Shown here piece by piece: positions 1-10,631 of a DNA stretch of 45,211 nucleotides. The stretch's first letter is position 1. Every line of letters begins with the position of its first letter. The notes beneath the pieces are model-generated. The model was not told where the DNA came from and made no database searches. It saw only the letters and a list, made by a program, of their open reading frames with translations. A program made the position numbers and the translations under genes. Origin of the DNA: Acidobacteriota bacterium (GTDB taxonomy: Bacteria > Actinomycetota > Acidimicrobiia > Spongiisociales > UBA11373); NCBI GenBank assembly GCA_022571885.1, contig JACZWZ010000004.1, forward strand, positions 1-45,211, read 5' to 3'.

Positions 1-1
1 T

Positions 2-505
2 GTGGCCATCGTGCTCAGCGGCGAGGGTGTGGTCATGGATGGGGACGGAGTCCGACCGGCGCCCGAAGCCCTTCGCGAACATGGAATCACGCCGGTCAGG
101 TTCGAGGCCAAAGACGGTGTCTCACTGATCAATGGGACCGACGGGATCCTCGGCATGCTTGTCATGGCGAGCGAAGACATCCGCGTCTTGCTGGCGACGG
201 CGGAGATCGCTACAGCGATGACGGTCGAGGCGCTGCTCGGCACAGATCGCGCTTTCGCCGATGACCTGCATGCCATTCGCCCTCATCCCGGCCAGAAGAC
301 GAGTGCGGCAAATCTCTTTCAGCTCCTAAAGGGATCGGCAATAGTGGCATCACATCGGGACAACGACCCTCGGGTCCAAGATGCCTATTCTTTGCGATGT
401 AGCCCACAGGTCATAGGTGCAGCGCGGGACACGCTAGGGCACGCCATCAACGTCGCCGACGTGGAGTTGCATTCGGCGATCGACAACCCGGTCGTGCCAC
501 CCGAG
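2..505 (+). pseudogene. hutH: histidine ammonia-lyase fragment, 5' end cut by window and 3' end missing
   Basis: Frame encodes HAIRPHPGQ...[19 protein letters not shown]...[11 protein letters not shown], typical of HAL/PAL-family enzymes; homology stops at about 500, where the sequence becomes antisense ilvD. Confidence 0.8.
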
Positions 506-1914
506 AAGCGCCCGTCTGTCAGCAAGGCGGTGCTCTCGCCGAGGCCGGCACCCTTGATACCGGCGGTGATTCGCAGCATTTCCCGCATCCCGGGGCCGCC
601 GCTGGGGCCCTCGTGGCGGATCACGACCACGTCGCCCTCGTGCAGATCGTGGCGGCTCAGCGCGTCCAGGGCGTCGCGCTCGTCATCAAACACCCGTGCC
701 GGGCCTTCGAACACAGACTGATCGACCCCGGCGACCTTTACCACTGCTCCTTCCGGAGCCAATGAGCCGCGCAGGACCGCGATCCCTCCGTTCGACGCCA
801 GCGGAGCCGACATCGCCAGCAGCACATCCTGATCCGCCGGGAACGACACACCTTCCAGATTCTCGGCCATGGTCTTGCCGGTCACCGTCATCGTGTCGCC
901 GACCAGCAACCCCTCATCGAGCAACGCCCGCAGCGCAACCGGGACCCCGCCGATCCGGTCGAGATCCACCATGTGGTACTTCCCGAATGGTCGTAGGTCG
1001 CCGATGTGCGGAGTCCTGCGGCTGATGCGATCGAAGTCCTCCAACGAGAGCTCCACCCTCGCCTCATGGGCGATGGCCAGCAGGTGCAGCACCGCGTTGG
1101 TGGAGCCACCAAGTGCCATCACGATGGTGATGGCGTTCTCGAAGGCGTCCCGGGTCATGATCTGGCGCGGCCGCAGGTTGGCGTCCAGCAGGTCCATCAC
1201 TGCCGCGCCGGAAGCCTTGGCGAAATCTTCGAGGCGTGGATCGATCGCCGGGACCGAGGCGCTCGCCGGCAGCGACATGCCGAGCGCCTCAGCCACCGAT
1301 GCCATGGTGTTGGCGGTGAACATCCCGGCACACGAACCCTCACCGGGGCAGGCGGCACGTTCCAGTTCCAGCAGCTCGTCATCGGTGAGTTTGCCCTCGG
1401 AGTGGGCACCGATGCCTTCGAACACGTCGACGATCGAGATGTCACGATCGCGCCAACGCCCGGGCATGATCGTCCCGCCGTACAGGAACACCGCAGGCAG
1501 GTTCAAGCGAGCCGCCGCCATCAGCATGCCCGGGAGTGACTTGTCGCACCCTGCGATTGATACCAACGCATCAAACCGTTCGCCGTGCATCATCAGCTCG
1601 ACCGAATCGGCGATTACCTCGCGCGAAACGAGGGAGGCTCGCATCCCTTCGGTTCCCATCGAGATTCCATCGGATACTGCGATCGTCGAAAACGTCAGAC
1701 CGATCCCGCCAGCCTCAGCCACACCGACCTTGGCCCGGGCCGCCAGACGCGGCCCGCTGATATTGCACGGGGTGACCTCATTGCCGGCGGACACCACGCC
1801 GACCTGTGGCTTGGAGAAGTCGTCGTCGCCCAGGCCGACGGCTCTCAACATGGCTCGAGAGGCAGCAGCCTCGGGAAAGCGGGTCACGTCGTCGGAACGG
1901 ATCTTGCGGGTCAT
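478..1914 (-). pseudogene. ilvD: dihydroxy-acid dehydratase lacking its C-terminal ~80 aa
   Basis: [28 protein letters not shown]...GCDKSLPGM...[15 protein letters not shown]...[16 protein letters not shown], then switches to antisense hutH sequence. Confidence 0.85.
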
Positions 1915-2090
1915 CGGCGGCATCCTAGAGACAGCACCCAGATCCTCCCCTGTCGAGTGTCGGGTGCACGATACGCCCGAAACATTCGCGACCTCCGGGT
2001 CCAAGGCGTCCTGTTTCCTCTCCCTCAGGTGTCGGGTTGCGCGAGAGATCACCTCGGCGGGGAGCCGGCGAACTGCTGGGGGTTCCGATC

Positions 2091-2248
2091 ACTCTCCCCT
2101 TTGGGGGGAGTCAGCGAGCAAAGCAAGCTGGTGGGGGCTCCGATCACTCTCCCCTCTGGGGGGAGTCAGCGAGCAAAGCAAGCTGGTGGGGGCTCCGATC
2201 ACTCTCCCCTTTGGGGGGAGTCAGCGAGCAAAGCGAGCTGGTGGGGGG
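2091..2248 (+). repeat. three tandem copies (55-bp period) of dispersed two-hairpin repeat
   Basis: actctcccctYtggggggagtcagcgagcaaagcRagctggtggggg beginning at 2091, 2146 and 2201. Confidence 0.95.
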
Positions 2249-2302
2249 TTCTTGGTTGACATGCGAATTGGTAGTGCTCGGTGGTGGGATCGAGGGACGC
2301 GT

Positions 2303-2353
2303 TGCCCCCCACCAATCGACCTACGGCCGATCGACTCCCCCCAGAGGGGAGAG
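2303..2353 (-). repeat. inverted copy of the same dispersed repeat
   Basis: ccccccaccaatcgacctacggccgatcgactccccccagaggggagagt, the reverse complement of the family consensus with a different stem-2 sequence. Confidence 0.9.
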
Positions 2354-2465
2354 TTGTCAGAAAGAGAAGCCGGCGGGTCCTAACTGCCCCGCCAAGAGGC
2401 GTTCGACAACTCCCTTTATTAATGGGCTTGACAAGCCGATAAGGCTTGCAATACTCACCCGCCAC

Positions 2466-2507
2466 ATGTCAAGAACCACCACCACCCTCGTACTCATTCT
2501 TATGTAG
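2466..2507 (+). CDS. ilvB leader peptide MSRTTTTLVLILM (attenuation)
   Basis: Short ORF with four Thr codons and a LVLIL run, followed by a hairpin and an intrinsic terminator before ilvB. Confidence 0.8.
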   Translation: MSRTTTTLVLILM

Positions 2508-2536
2508 CGCGTACGTCTACATAGATGCGTATGCGC
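2507..2536 (+). promoter_or_regulatory. leader hairpin next to the attenuator terminator
   Basis: GCGCGTACGT / GCGTATGCGC form a 10-bp stem with two G.U pairs and a 10-nt loop. Confidence 0.6.
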
Positions 2537-2538
2537 CG

Positions 2539-2561
2539 CCCTCCCCCCGGGAGGGTTTTTT
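2539..2561 (+). terminator. intrinsic terminator (ilvB attenuator)
   Basis: CCCTCCC-CCC-GGGAGGG followed by TTTTTT, 23 bp before the ilvB start. Confidence 0.85.
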
Positions 2562-2584
2562 CGTACCCGAGCCAGGAACGCCAG

Positions 2585-4297
2585 ATGCCCAAGATGTCCG
2601 GAGCCGCAGTCCTCATCAAGTCCCTCGAATACGAGGGGGTAGAGGTCGCGTTCGGCGTGCCCGGCGGTGCCATCCTGCCGGCGTACGATCCGCTGCTCGA
2701 CAGCCCGATCAGGCACGTCCTGGCTCGCCACGAACAAGGTGCCGGGCACATGGCAGAGGGCTACGCCCACGCCACCGGCCGAGTCGGTGTGGTGATCGTC
2801 ACCTCGGGGCCGGGGGCAACCAACATCATGACCCCGCTGCAGAACGCCCTGATGGACTCTGTCCCGATAGTTGCCATCACCGGGCAGGTCGCCCTGTCAT
2901 CCATGGGCAACGACGCCTTCCAGGAGGCACCGACCACCGGCATGGCAATGCATTGCACCAAGCACACCTTCCTCGTCACCGATGCCAACGAGATCTGCGA
3001 CGTGGTCCATCAGGCGTTCCATCTGGCTTCGACCGGTCGCAAGGGGCCGGTACTGATCGACATCCCCAAGGACCTGCTGGTGACCGAGATCGAGTGGCAT
3101 GAGCCCGGACCGGTAGACCTGCCCGGATACAAGCCGTCGCGAGCCGGACACAGCCGTCAGATCGAGCGTGCCATCGACCTCATCATGGAAGCCAGCCAAC
3201 CGGTCCTGTACGTCGGCGGAGGCATCATCGCCGCCGGCGCATCCGAGGAATTGCTCCAATTTGCCGAAGCACTCGACGTTCCGGTCACCACCACCCTGAT
3301 GGCCCGCGGCGCCTTCCCCGACGCTCACCGATTGGCGATGGGGATGCCGGGCATGCACGGCACCTATACCGCCGTCACCGCCATGCAGGAAGCCGACCTG
3401 CTGATTGCCCTCGGCACCCGATTCGACGACCGAGTCACCGGCAATCCGGCGACCTTCGCTCCAGGGGCGAAGGTGATCCACGTCGACATCGACCCGGCCG
3501 AGATCGGCAAGGTGCGTAATCCTGAAGTTCCAATCGTCGGCGACGTCAGAGTGGTTCTGGAGCAACTCGTATCTGCTCTGGGAGTCCGGCTGGGCGATGA
3601 GTCTCTGCCGGATCGCTCGCACTGGCTGGAGACAATCGCCGGATGGCAGGCGAAGTACCCATTGAGCTACCAGCAGGAGCCGGATGGCCCGGTAAAGGCC
3701 CAGTACGTGATCGAGCAGTTGCTCGAGGCCACCGGTGGCGATTGCATCGTGGTGTCGGGGGTCGGCCAGCACCAGATGTGGGCCAGCCAGTTCTGGTCGT
3801 TCTCCAAGCCCCGCACTTGGATCAACTCGGGCGGATTGGGAACAATGGGCTTTGCCGTTCCAGCCGCGATCGGAGCCAAGGTGGGCATGCCGGACGAGTT
3901 GGTGGTCGCCGTCGACGGTGACGGTTCGTTCCAGATGACGTTCCAGGAGATGGTGACGGCTTCCACCGAGAAGGTGCCGATCAAGGTGGTCTTGATCAAC
4001 AACGGCGGCCACGGGATGGTGCGCCAATGGCAGACGCTGTTTTATGGCCGCCGCTACTCGGCCACCGATCTGAGTGGAGACTCTCCGAACTACGCGGCTC
4101 TGGCCGAGGCTTGTGGGTGGGTCGGAATGATGGTCGAAACCCCCGACGACGTCGGACCTGCGCTGCGCAAGATGCTCTCGACCAACGATCGACCGGTGCT
4201 GCTCGAAATACGGACCGACCCCGATGAAATGGTGTGGCCGATGGTGCCAGCCGGTGGCTCCTGCAGCGACATCGCCCTCGGACCGGAGGATCTCTGA
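2585..4297 (+). CDS. ilvB: acetolactate synthase large subunit
   Basis: ThDP enzyme: GVPGGAILPAYDPL...HEQGAGHMAEGYA...GPGATN...GDGSFQMT...NNGGHGMVRQWQ. Confidence 0.95.
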   Translation: MPKMSGAAVLIKSLEYEGVEVAFGVPGGAILPAYDPLLDSPIRHVLARHEQGAGHMAEGYAHATGRVGVVIVTSGPGATNIMTPLQNALMDSVPIVAITGQVALSSMGNDAFQEAPTTGMAMHCTKHTFLVTDANEICDVVHQAFHLASTGRKGPVLIDIPKDLLVTEIEWHEPGPVDLPGYKPSRAGHSRQIERAIDLIMEASQPVLYVGGGIIAAGASEELLQFAEALDVPVTTTLMARGAFPDAHRLAMGMPGMHGTYTAVTAMQEADLLIALGTRFDDRVTGNPATFAPGAKVIHVDIDPAEIGKVRNPEVPIVGDVRVVLEQLVSALGVRLGDESLPDRSHWLETIAGWQAKYPLSYQQEPDGPVKAQYVIEQLLEATGGDCIVVSGVGQHQMWASQFWSFSKPRTWINSGGLGTMGFAVPAAIGAKVGMPDELVVAVDGDGSFQMTFQEMVTASTEKVPIKVVLINNGGHGMVRQWQTLFYGRRYSATDLSGDSPNYAALAEACGWVGMMVETPDDVGPALRKMLSTNDRPVLLEIRTDPDEMVWPMVPAGGSCSDIALGPEDL

Positions 4298-4457
4298 TGC
4301 CCTGGGAGGTAACTCTGGCGAAGTCCAGGACGAGGCAGGGGTGCCTCTGTCAAGGCCTTCGGACGAAGACCCAATATTCGCGCTTCGAGGACCGGGACGC
4401 AGCCAGGGGCGTCGCCGGCCGTGCTGAAGCCGACAAACGTTGCCGGGCGGGGCACTA

Positions 4458-4958
4458 ATGCATCACACGCTGTCGGTCACGGTGCAGGACAAGCCGGGTG
4501 TGCTGGCCCGAGTCGCCTCGATGTGTGCGCTGCGGGGCTTCAATATCCGCTCACTGGCGGTGGGTCCGATCCACCAGCCGGGTCTATCGAGAATCACCCT
4601 CGTCGTCGACGATGTCGCCGTCGAGCAGGTCACCAAACAACTCCACAAACTGGTGAACGTCCTCAAGGTGTCGGAACTCGACCCGAACGACTCACTGGAA
4701 CGTGAGGTGATGCTGGTGCGGGTGTCCGCCGATCCCGGGATCCGGCGAGAAGTGCGTGACACCGCCGAAGTATTCGGTGCCACCACCATCGACGTGGGAG
4801 CCAAAACCGTCACCTTCGAACTGTGTGATCACCCCCAGCGCCTCAGCGATTTTCTGGCCCTCATCGGACACTACGGGGTGGTCGACCTGGTCAAGTCGGG
4901 GCGAATTGCGATGGCCCGCGACGCCAAGGCCAAGACCAAAGCCGGTACCGAGCAGTAG
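4458..4958 (+). CDS. ilvN: acetolactate synthase small subunit (ACT domain)
   Basis: [37 protein letters not shown]. Confidence 0.95.
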   Translation: MHHTLSVTVQDKPGVLARVASMCALRGFNIRSLAVGPIHQPGLSRITLVVDDVAVEQVTKQLHKLVNVLKVSELDPNDSLEREVMLVRVSADPGIRREVRDTAEVFGATTIDVGAKTVTFELCDHPQRLSDFLALIGHYGVVDLVKSGRIAMARDAKAKTKAGTEQ

Positions 4959-4968
4959 GAGCGCGCCC

Positions 4969-5979
4969 ATGACCATCAACATCCACTACCAGAAGGACGC
5001 CGACCCCCAGCTGATACGGGACCGCAAGGTCGCCGTCATCGGTTACGGCAGTCAGGGTCACGCCCACGCCGGCAACCTGGCGGACTCGGGAGTGGAGGTC
5101 GTCGTCGGCCTACGAACCTCTTCGTCCTCCGCAGACACCGCCCGCCAATCCGGCCTCGAAGTACGCACCCCGGCTGAAGCGGCCCAATGGGCCGATCTGG
5201 TGATGATGCTGGTACCCGATCAGCACATGTCCGACATCTACCGCGACGACATCGCAGCCCACCTGGGGCCGGGCGACGCGCTGTTCTTTGCCCACGGCTT
5301 CAACGTCCACTTCGGGGAGATCGAAGCACCCGACGGTGTCGATGTGGCCATGGTCGCTCCCAAGGGGCCCGGCCATCTGGTGCGCCGCACATACGAGGAG
5401 GGCAGCGGTGTTCCCGCCCTGGTGGCCGTCCACAAGGATCCCTCGGGTTCGGCGATGGCTCTGGCCATCTCATACGCCGACGCCATCGGCGCCACCCGGG
5501 CCGGGGTGCTGGAGACGACCTTCCGTGAGGAAACGGAGACCGATCTCTTCGGCGAGCAGGTCATCCTGTGCGGTGGGGTTTCCGAACTGATCAAGGCTTC
5601 TTTCGAGACCCTGGTCGATGCCGGGTACGCACCGGAGTCGGCCTACTTCGAATGCCTCCACGAACTGAAGCTGATCGTCGACCTTCTGTACGAAGGCGGA
5701 CTGGGTTGGATGCGCCACTCGATCTCGGACACGGCCGAATATGGCGACTTCACCCGGGGACCCCGAATTGTCACCGACGAGACCCGAAGTGAGATGCGTC
5801 GGATTCTGGCCGAGATCCAGTCCGGCGAGTTCGCCCGCGAATGGCTGGCCGAAAACCGCTCCGGAGCAACCAATCTGGCCAAGTTCCGCGCCCAGGATGC
5901 ACAGCATCCGATCGAAGAAGTCGGTGGTCGTCTCAGGTCGCTGATGCCGTTCATGGACCCGAAGAGCCCCCCGTCATGA
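4969..5979 (+). CDS. ilvC: ketol-acid reductoisomerase
   Basis: [21 protein letters not shown]...[11 protein letters not shown]...[13 protein letters not shown]. Confidence 0.95.
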   Translation: MTINIHYQKDADPQLIRDRKVAVIGYGSQGHAHAGNLADSGVEVVVGLRTSSSSADTARQSGLEVRTPAEAAQWADLVMMLVPDQHMSDIYRDDIAAHLGPGDALFFAHGFNVHFGEIEAPDGVDVAMVAPKGPGHLVRRTYEEGSGVPALVAVHKDPSGSAMALAISYADAIGATRAGVLETTFREETETDLFGEQVILCGGVSELIKASFETLVDAGYAPESAYFECLHELKLIVDLLYEGGLGWMRHSISDTAEYGDFTRGPRIVTDETRSEMRRILAEIQSGEFAREWLAENRSGATNLAKFRAQDAQHPIEEVGGRLRSLMPFMDPKSPPS

Positions 5980-6034
5980 AGAGCCCTCATCCATCTCCAG
6001 ACATCGCAGAACTCGCCGGACCAGGAGAATCGCA

Positions 6035-6391
6035 GTGCACCTACCAATAGAGCAGGTAACCCGCCAGGTATCGGACACCGTGACCAACGGCCGCGTTGTC
6101 GCCCCGCACATTCCGCAGCGAGTATCGGCGCGCGAGCTCACGATCGAGTTCGACCCCGAGCCCTACCCCGAGGTGCCGGCCGCGTTCGAAGAATTCTGCC
6201 GCATCACCGGCACCGCCGGCCGTCTAATCGGATACGAGGTGCGCCCGGTCGTCGGCGACGATGAGATCACGGCCCGGGTCACCGCCACCGTGAAGCTGGG
6301 CAGCGCCTCATTCGTCGGGCACGGAGTCGCCGAAGATGTCGTCGTAGGTTCCGTGCAGGCATTCGCCGCTGCGGTAGCCCAGCAGAAGTAG
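6035..6391 (+). CDS. stand-alone LeuA C-terminal (allosteric) domain-like protein, 118 aa
   Basis: GTG start preceded by aggaga; C-terminal half GYEVRPVVGDDEITARVTATVKLGSASFVGHGVAEDVVVGSVQAFAAAV resembles the LeuA dimer/regulatory domain; no catalytic domain present. Confidence 0.6.
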   Translation: MHLPIEQVTRQVSDTVTNGRVVAPHIPQRVSARELTIEFDPEPYPEVPAAFEEFCRITGTAGRLIGYEVRPVVGDDEITARVTATVKLGSASFVGHGVAEDVVVGSVQAFAAAVAQQK

Positions 6392-6398
6392 TCGCACC

Positions 6399-7445
6399 AT
6401 GCGCATCGGAGTCGTCCCCGGTGACGGCAAAGGTCCGGAGGTGATTGTCGAGGCACTGCGGGTTCTCGACGCCGCCGCCGCCCGATTCGATCTAACTCTC
6501 GAATACGAGCATTTCGATCTTGGAGGTGAGCGCTATCTCCGCACCGGCGAAGTCCTTCCAGACGACGTCGCCGAATCCCTGGCAAATGTGGATGCGATCA
6601 TGTTCGGCGCCGTCGGCCACCCCGACGTCGCGCCCGGCATCCTCGAGCGGGGAATCATCCTGCGACTCCGACGCCAACTCGATCAGTACATCAACCTCAG
6701 GCCGGTCAAGCTCTACCCCGGGGTCGCCTCTCCGCTCGCCGGCAAGGATCACCGCGACATCGACTTCGTGGTGGTGCGGGAGAACACCGAAGGCCTCTAC
6801 GTAGGCGCCGGTGGATTCGCCCACCGCGGAACCCGCCACGAGGTGGCGACCGAGGAGTCGGTCAACACCCGCTTCGGAGTCGAGCGGACCATCCGATTCG
6901 CATTCGAAGTCGCCGCCGGACGTAAGCGGAAACACATCACACTCTGCGGCAAGACCAACGTCTTGGTGCATGCCCACGACCTGTGGATGCGGGTTTTCGA
7001 AGAGGTTGGGTCCGACTACAACGGCGTCGAATGCGCCTACGCCAATGTGGACGCGGTGTGTGCCTGGATGGTGCAGAGCCCGGAGCGATTCGACGTGATC
7101 GTCACCGACAACATGTTCGGCGATATCATCACCGATCTGGGAGCGGCTATCCAGGGTGGCCTGGGAATAGCCGCCGGAGCCAATCTCAATCCGGACGGGG
7201 TATCGATGTTCGAGCCGATCGGGGGGACGGCACCGGATGTGGCCGGGACCGGGAAGATCAACCCGCTGGCTGCGATCGGCGCTGCCGGGATGCTTCTCAC
7301 TCACACCGGCCAAACTGCGGCAGGTGCTGCCGTCGAGACCGCGGTGGCCACCGTGGCCGGTGCACTCCCATCGCTGGCCGCCGGCGCGATGGGGATGAGC
7401 ACCTCCGAAGTGGGAGACCGGGTGTGCGAATTGGTGACCCGATGA
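6399..7445 (+). CDS. leuB: 3-isopropylmalate dehydrogenase
   Basis: [13 protein letters not shown]...[13 protein letters not shown]...[31 protein letters not shown]. Confidence 0.92.
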   Translation: MRIGVVPGDGKGPEVIVEALRVLDAAAARFDLTLEYEHFDLGGERYLRTGEVLPDDVAESLANVDAIMFGAVGHPDVAPGILERGIILRLRRQLDQYINLRPVKLYPGVASPLAGKDHRDIDFVVVRENTEGLYVGAGGFAHRGTRHEVATEESVNTRFGVERTIRFAFEVAAGRKRKHITLCGKTNVLVHAHDLWMRVFEEVGSDYNGVECAYANVDAVCAWMVQSPERFDVIVTDNMFGDIITDLGAAIQGGLGIAAGANLNPDGVSMFEPIGGTAPDVAGTGKINPLAAIGAAGMLLTHTGQTAAGAAVETAVATVAGALPSLAAGAMGMSTSEVGDRVCELVTR

Positions 7446-8848
7446 CCGCCGGCCGCACCCTCTTCGAGAAGGTCTGGGAGGATCACCTCGTGGTAGCCGG
7501 AGGTGATGAGCCCGACCTCCTCTACGTGGACCTGCATCTCGTCCACGAAGTCACCTCGCCGCAGGCATTCGAGGCGCTGCGGGTTGCCGGACGGTCGGTC
7601 CGCCGCCCCGATCTGACACTGGCCACTGCCGACCACGGCACACCGACGATCAACCGCTTACTCGGCATCACCGATCCACAATCTCGCCGTCAGGTCGGAG
7701 CCCTTCTCACCAACTGCGGCACGGCCGGGATCACCGTGTTCGGACCCGACGATCCTCGCAACGGGATCGTCCATGTGATCGGCCCCGAACAGGGGGCGAC
7801 CCAGCCCGGGATGACCATCGTCTGCGGCGACAGCCACACCTCGACCCACGGTGCCTTTGGCGCTCTGGCCTTTGGAATCGGCACCTCCGAAGTCGAACAC
7901 GTGCTGGCAACCCAGACGATCCGCCAGCGGCGACCTCGGTCGATGTCTATCACGATCGAGGGAGATCTCCCCACCGGTGTCACTGCCAAGGATCTGGTGC
8001 TGGGGATCATCGCTCAGATCGGAGTCGGCGGTGGCGCCGGCCACGTCATCGAGTATCGCGGCAGTGCAATCGGCGGGCTCTCGATGGACGAACGCATGAC
8101 GGTTTGCAACATGTCGATCGAAGCGGGTGCCCGCGCCGGGCTCATTGCACCGGACCACAAGACGTTCTCATATCTAGAAGGCCGGACTCACGCCCCTTCT
8201 GGTGCGGATTGGGAGAGGGCGATCGAGTACTGGACTTCTCTCCCAACCGACGACACAGCCGAGTTCGATACCGAGGTGGTCGTCGATGCCTCAGGGTTGT
8301 CGCCGTTCGTGAGTTGGGGCACCAATCCCGCCCAAACGGTTCCGGTGACCGCAGAAGTCCCTTCTCCCGACCAGTCCGACGATCCGCTGATTCGCGACGC
8401 AATCCAACGTGCCCTCGACTACATGGATCTTCAACCGGGAACTCTGATCACCGACATCTCTATCGACCGGGTGTTCATCGGCTCCTGCACCAACGCCCGC
8501 CTGGGCGATCTACGCGCAGCGGCATCGGTGATCGAAGGCAAGAAGGTGCATGACAACGTGTCCGCCATGGTGGTCCCGGGTTCGGCTTTGGTGAAACTCG
8601 AGGCGGAGGCCGAGGGATTGGACAAGATCTTCATCGCCGCCGGCTTCGAATGGCGCGAACCGGGCTGCTCGATGTGCCTCGGCATGAACGACGACGTGCT
8701 CGGACCCGGGGAGAGGTGTGCCTCCACCTCCAATCGGAACTACGAAGGCCGGCAGGGCCGCGGCGGTCGCACCCACTTGGTCAGCCCGCAGATGGCGGCT
8801 GCGGCCGCGGTAGCCGGACACTTCGTCGACGTGCGGGAGTGGGAGTGA
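7442..8848 (+). CDS. leuC: 3-isopropylmalate dehydratase large subunit
   Basis: [14 protein letters not shown]...[33 protein letters not shown]...[12 protein letters not shown]...CSMCLGMN; 4-bp overlap with leuB. Confidence 0.95.
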   Translation: MTAGRTLFEKVWEDHLVVAGGDEPDLLYVDLHLVHEVTSPQAFEALRVAGRSVRRPDLTLATADHGTPTINRLLGITDPQSRRQVGALLTNCGTAGITVFGPDDPRNGIVHVIGPEQGATQPGMTIVCGDSHTSTHGAFGALAFGIGTSEVEHVLATQTIRQRRPRSMSITIEGDLPTGVTAKDLVLGIIAQIGVGGGAGHVIEYRGSAIGGLSMDERMTVCNMSIEAGARAGLIAPDHKTFSYLEGRTHAPSGADWERAIEYWTSLPTDDTAEFDTEVVVDASGLSPFVSWGTNPAQTVPVTAEVPSPDQSDDPLIRDAIQRALDYMDLQPGTLITDISIDRVFIGSCTNARLGDLRAAASVIEGKKVHDNVSAMVVPGSALVKLEAEAEGLDKIFIAAGFEWREPGCSMCLGMNDDVLGPGERCASTSNRNYEGRQGRGGRTHLVSPQMAAAAAVAGHFVDVREWE

Positions 8849-9456
8849 TGGAACCGGTCCTGATCGTTTCGGGAACCATGGCCCCGCTCCCGAGGGCGCA
8901 AGTCGATACCGATCAGATCATCCCCAAGCAGTTTCTGAAGCGAATCGAGAGAACCGGTTTCGGCGAGTTCCTCTTCTACGACTGGGCGCGTGACGGCGAA
9001 GGCGAGAAGGACCCCGGCTTCGTCCTCAACCGCCCCCAGTATCGGAAGGCGACGGTGCTGGTGGCCGGCCCCGACTTCGGCACCGGGTCATCCCGCGAGC
9101 ACGCTCCGTGGGCGTTGCACGATTGGGGCTTTCGCGCGGTCATCGCCCCCTCGTTCGGCGACATCTTCCGCTCCAACTGTCACAAGATCGGCCTGCTCGC
9201 GATCGAATTGCCGGAGGCCGTGGTCGACACCCTGCTGGCCTTGGCGGACGAGCAACCCAACGCCGCGGTGACGGTTGACCTGAAGCATCAGAAGCTCAGC
9301 GCACCCGGAGTAGAGGAGTCGTTCGAATTCGATGCATACGCCAAGTACATGCTGCTCAACGGCCTGGACGAGATCGGGTTGACGATGCTCGAAGAATCGG
9401 TCATTGCCGAGTTCGAGGATTCTCGACCGACGTTCAAGCCGAGAACCTCCAGCTAA
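8848..9456 (+). CDS. leuD: 3-isopropylmalate dehydratase small subunit
   Basis: VDTDQIIPKQFLKRIERTGFGEFLFYDWARDG...FGTGSSREHAPWAL; start overlaps the leuC stop. Confidence 0.95.
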   Translation: MEPVLIVSGTMAPLPRAQVDTDQIIPKQFLKRIERTGFGEFLFYDWARDGEGEKDPGFVLNRPQYRKATVLVAGPDFGTGSSREHAPWALHDWGFRAVIAPSFGDIFRSNCHKIGLLAIELPEAVVDTLLALADEQPNAAVTVDLKHQKLSAPGVEESFEFDAYAKYMLLNGLDEIGLTMLEESVIAEFEDSRPTFKPRTSS

Positions 9457-9470
9457 CGACCATCGGGCCT

Positions 9471-9588
9471 CGTTTCCCGTTTCCAGTTCCCCGTTCCCCG
9501 AATTCAGTCACTTCGATCTGTGGGGATCACGGAAGCAATCGCGAGACGAATCTGGAAACGGGAGACGGGGCACGGGGAACGGGAAACG
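9471..9588. repeat. 7-nt-period inverted arrays between convergent leuD and ilvE
   Basis: CGTTTCC CGTTTCC AGTTCCC CGTTCCC ... GGAAACG GGAGACG GGGCACG GGGAACG GGAAACG. Confidence 0.9.
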
Positions 9589-9617
9589 CAACGGCCCGGC
9601 AGACCCGAACTCACTCG

Positions 9618-10529
9618 CTACAGGTAGTCCAACCAATCGCGGTACTGCTCCAGCTTCCCGCCGGCGGCGTCGCTGAACAGCTCCTGGGCGCGGCGGGTAA
9701 TGGGACCCGGCTTGCCGGAGCCGATCGGGTGGTCGTCGACCTCCCGCACCGGAGTCACCTCGGCCGCGGTGCCGGTGAGAAACAACTCATCGGCTTCGAA
9801 GAGGTCGGCGGGGAGAATCGACTTCTCGACGATTGTGTGCCCATCATCGGTAAGCAGTGTCATCACCGATTGCCTGGTGATCCCGGCCAGGCAACCGTCC
9901 GAGAGGGGCGGGGTCATCACCTGACCATCCTTTATCAGAAACAGATTCTCGCCGGCGCCCTCCGACACGTTCCCGTCGCTCGTCAGCAAGAGTGCCTCGT
10001 CGTAGCCTTCCCGCAACGCCTCCTGGTTGGCCAGGACGGAATTGATGTACGGACCGGTTGCCTTGGCCGCCGGAAAGGACCGGAGCGAGATGCGCGCCCA
10101 CGAGGAAACCTTGACCCTGATACCGTTGAGGAGACCCTCCTCACCGAGGTAGGCGCCCCACGGGAAGGCAATGATCGACGTCCTGAGCCGGGCGCCGGAG
10201 GGATTGAGCCCGATGGTGCCGAGTTCGTAGAACGAAATCGGTCGGATGTAGCAGGACTCCAGTTCGTTGTCGGTGACCGTGTCACGCACTGCGACCACCA
10301 ACTCATCCACCGAGTACTCGATCTGCATCGAGTAGGCACCGGCCGAGACCAGCAGGCGCTTCATGTGGTCGCGCAGTCTGAAGACGGCAGTCCCATCGTC
10401 GTTCTTGTACGCCCTGATGCCTTCAAAGACCCCGGTTCCGTAATGGAGGGCGTGGGTGAGCACGTGGACCTTGGCCTCGGCCCAAGGGACGAGTTCGCCA
10501 TCCATCCAAATGCTCTTTGTCGGCTCCAT
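9618..10529 (-). CDS. ilvE: branched-chain amino acid aminotransferase
   Basis: IWMDGELVPWAEAKVHVLTHALHYGTGVFEGIRAY...EALLLTSDGNVSEGAGENLFLI. Confidence 0.93.
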   Translation of the reverse strand: MEPTKSIWMDGELVPWAEAKVHVLTHALHYGTGVFEGIRAYKNDDGTAVFRLRDHMKRLLVSAGAYSMQIEYSVDELVVAVRDTVTDNELESCYIRPISFYELGTIGLNPSGARLRTSIIAFPWGAYLGEEGLLNGIRVKVSSWARISLRSFPAAKATGPYINSVLANQEALREGYDEALLLTSDGNVSEGAGENLFLIKDGQVMTPPLSDGCLAGITRQSVMTLLTDDGHTIVEKSILPADLFEADELFLTGTAAEVTPVREVDDHPIGSGKPGPITRRAQELFSDAAGGKLEQYRDWLDYL

Positions 10530-10631
10530 CTACGCCTGCCTCCGAGAGGGTGAACGGGGAGGTTAGCGACTGGCCTCTCCCGACGATCACCTGACGCAGA
10601 AGGACGCACCGGGAGCGATATCCTGACCTGC

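Noticed and set aside
2091-2248. CRISPR-like array (three repeats, 55-bp period)
   Set aside because: Whole 55-bp units are nearly identical with no variable spacers, and the same unit is dispersed as single copies elsewhere; no cas genes.
2897-4027. 376-aa minus-strand ORF
   Set aside because: Antisense shadow of ilvB.
4300-4458. Short ORF between ilvB and ilvN (MPWEVTLAKSRTRQGC...)
   Set aside because: No family similarity or ribosome-binding evidence; likely spacer.
9471-9588. Heptamer arrays as CRISPR or simple microsatellite
   Set aside because: No spacers, 7-nt degenerate units arranged as complementary arms; not CRISPR, and more structured than a plain microsatellite.
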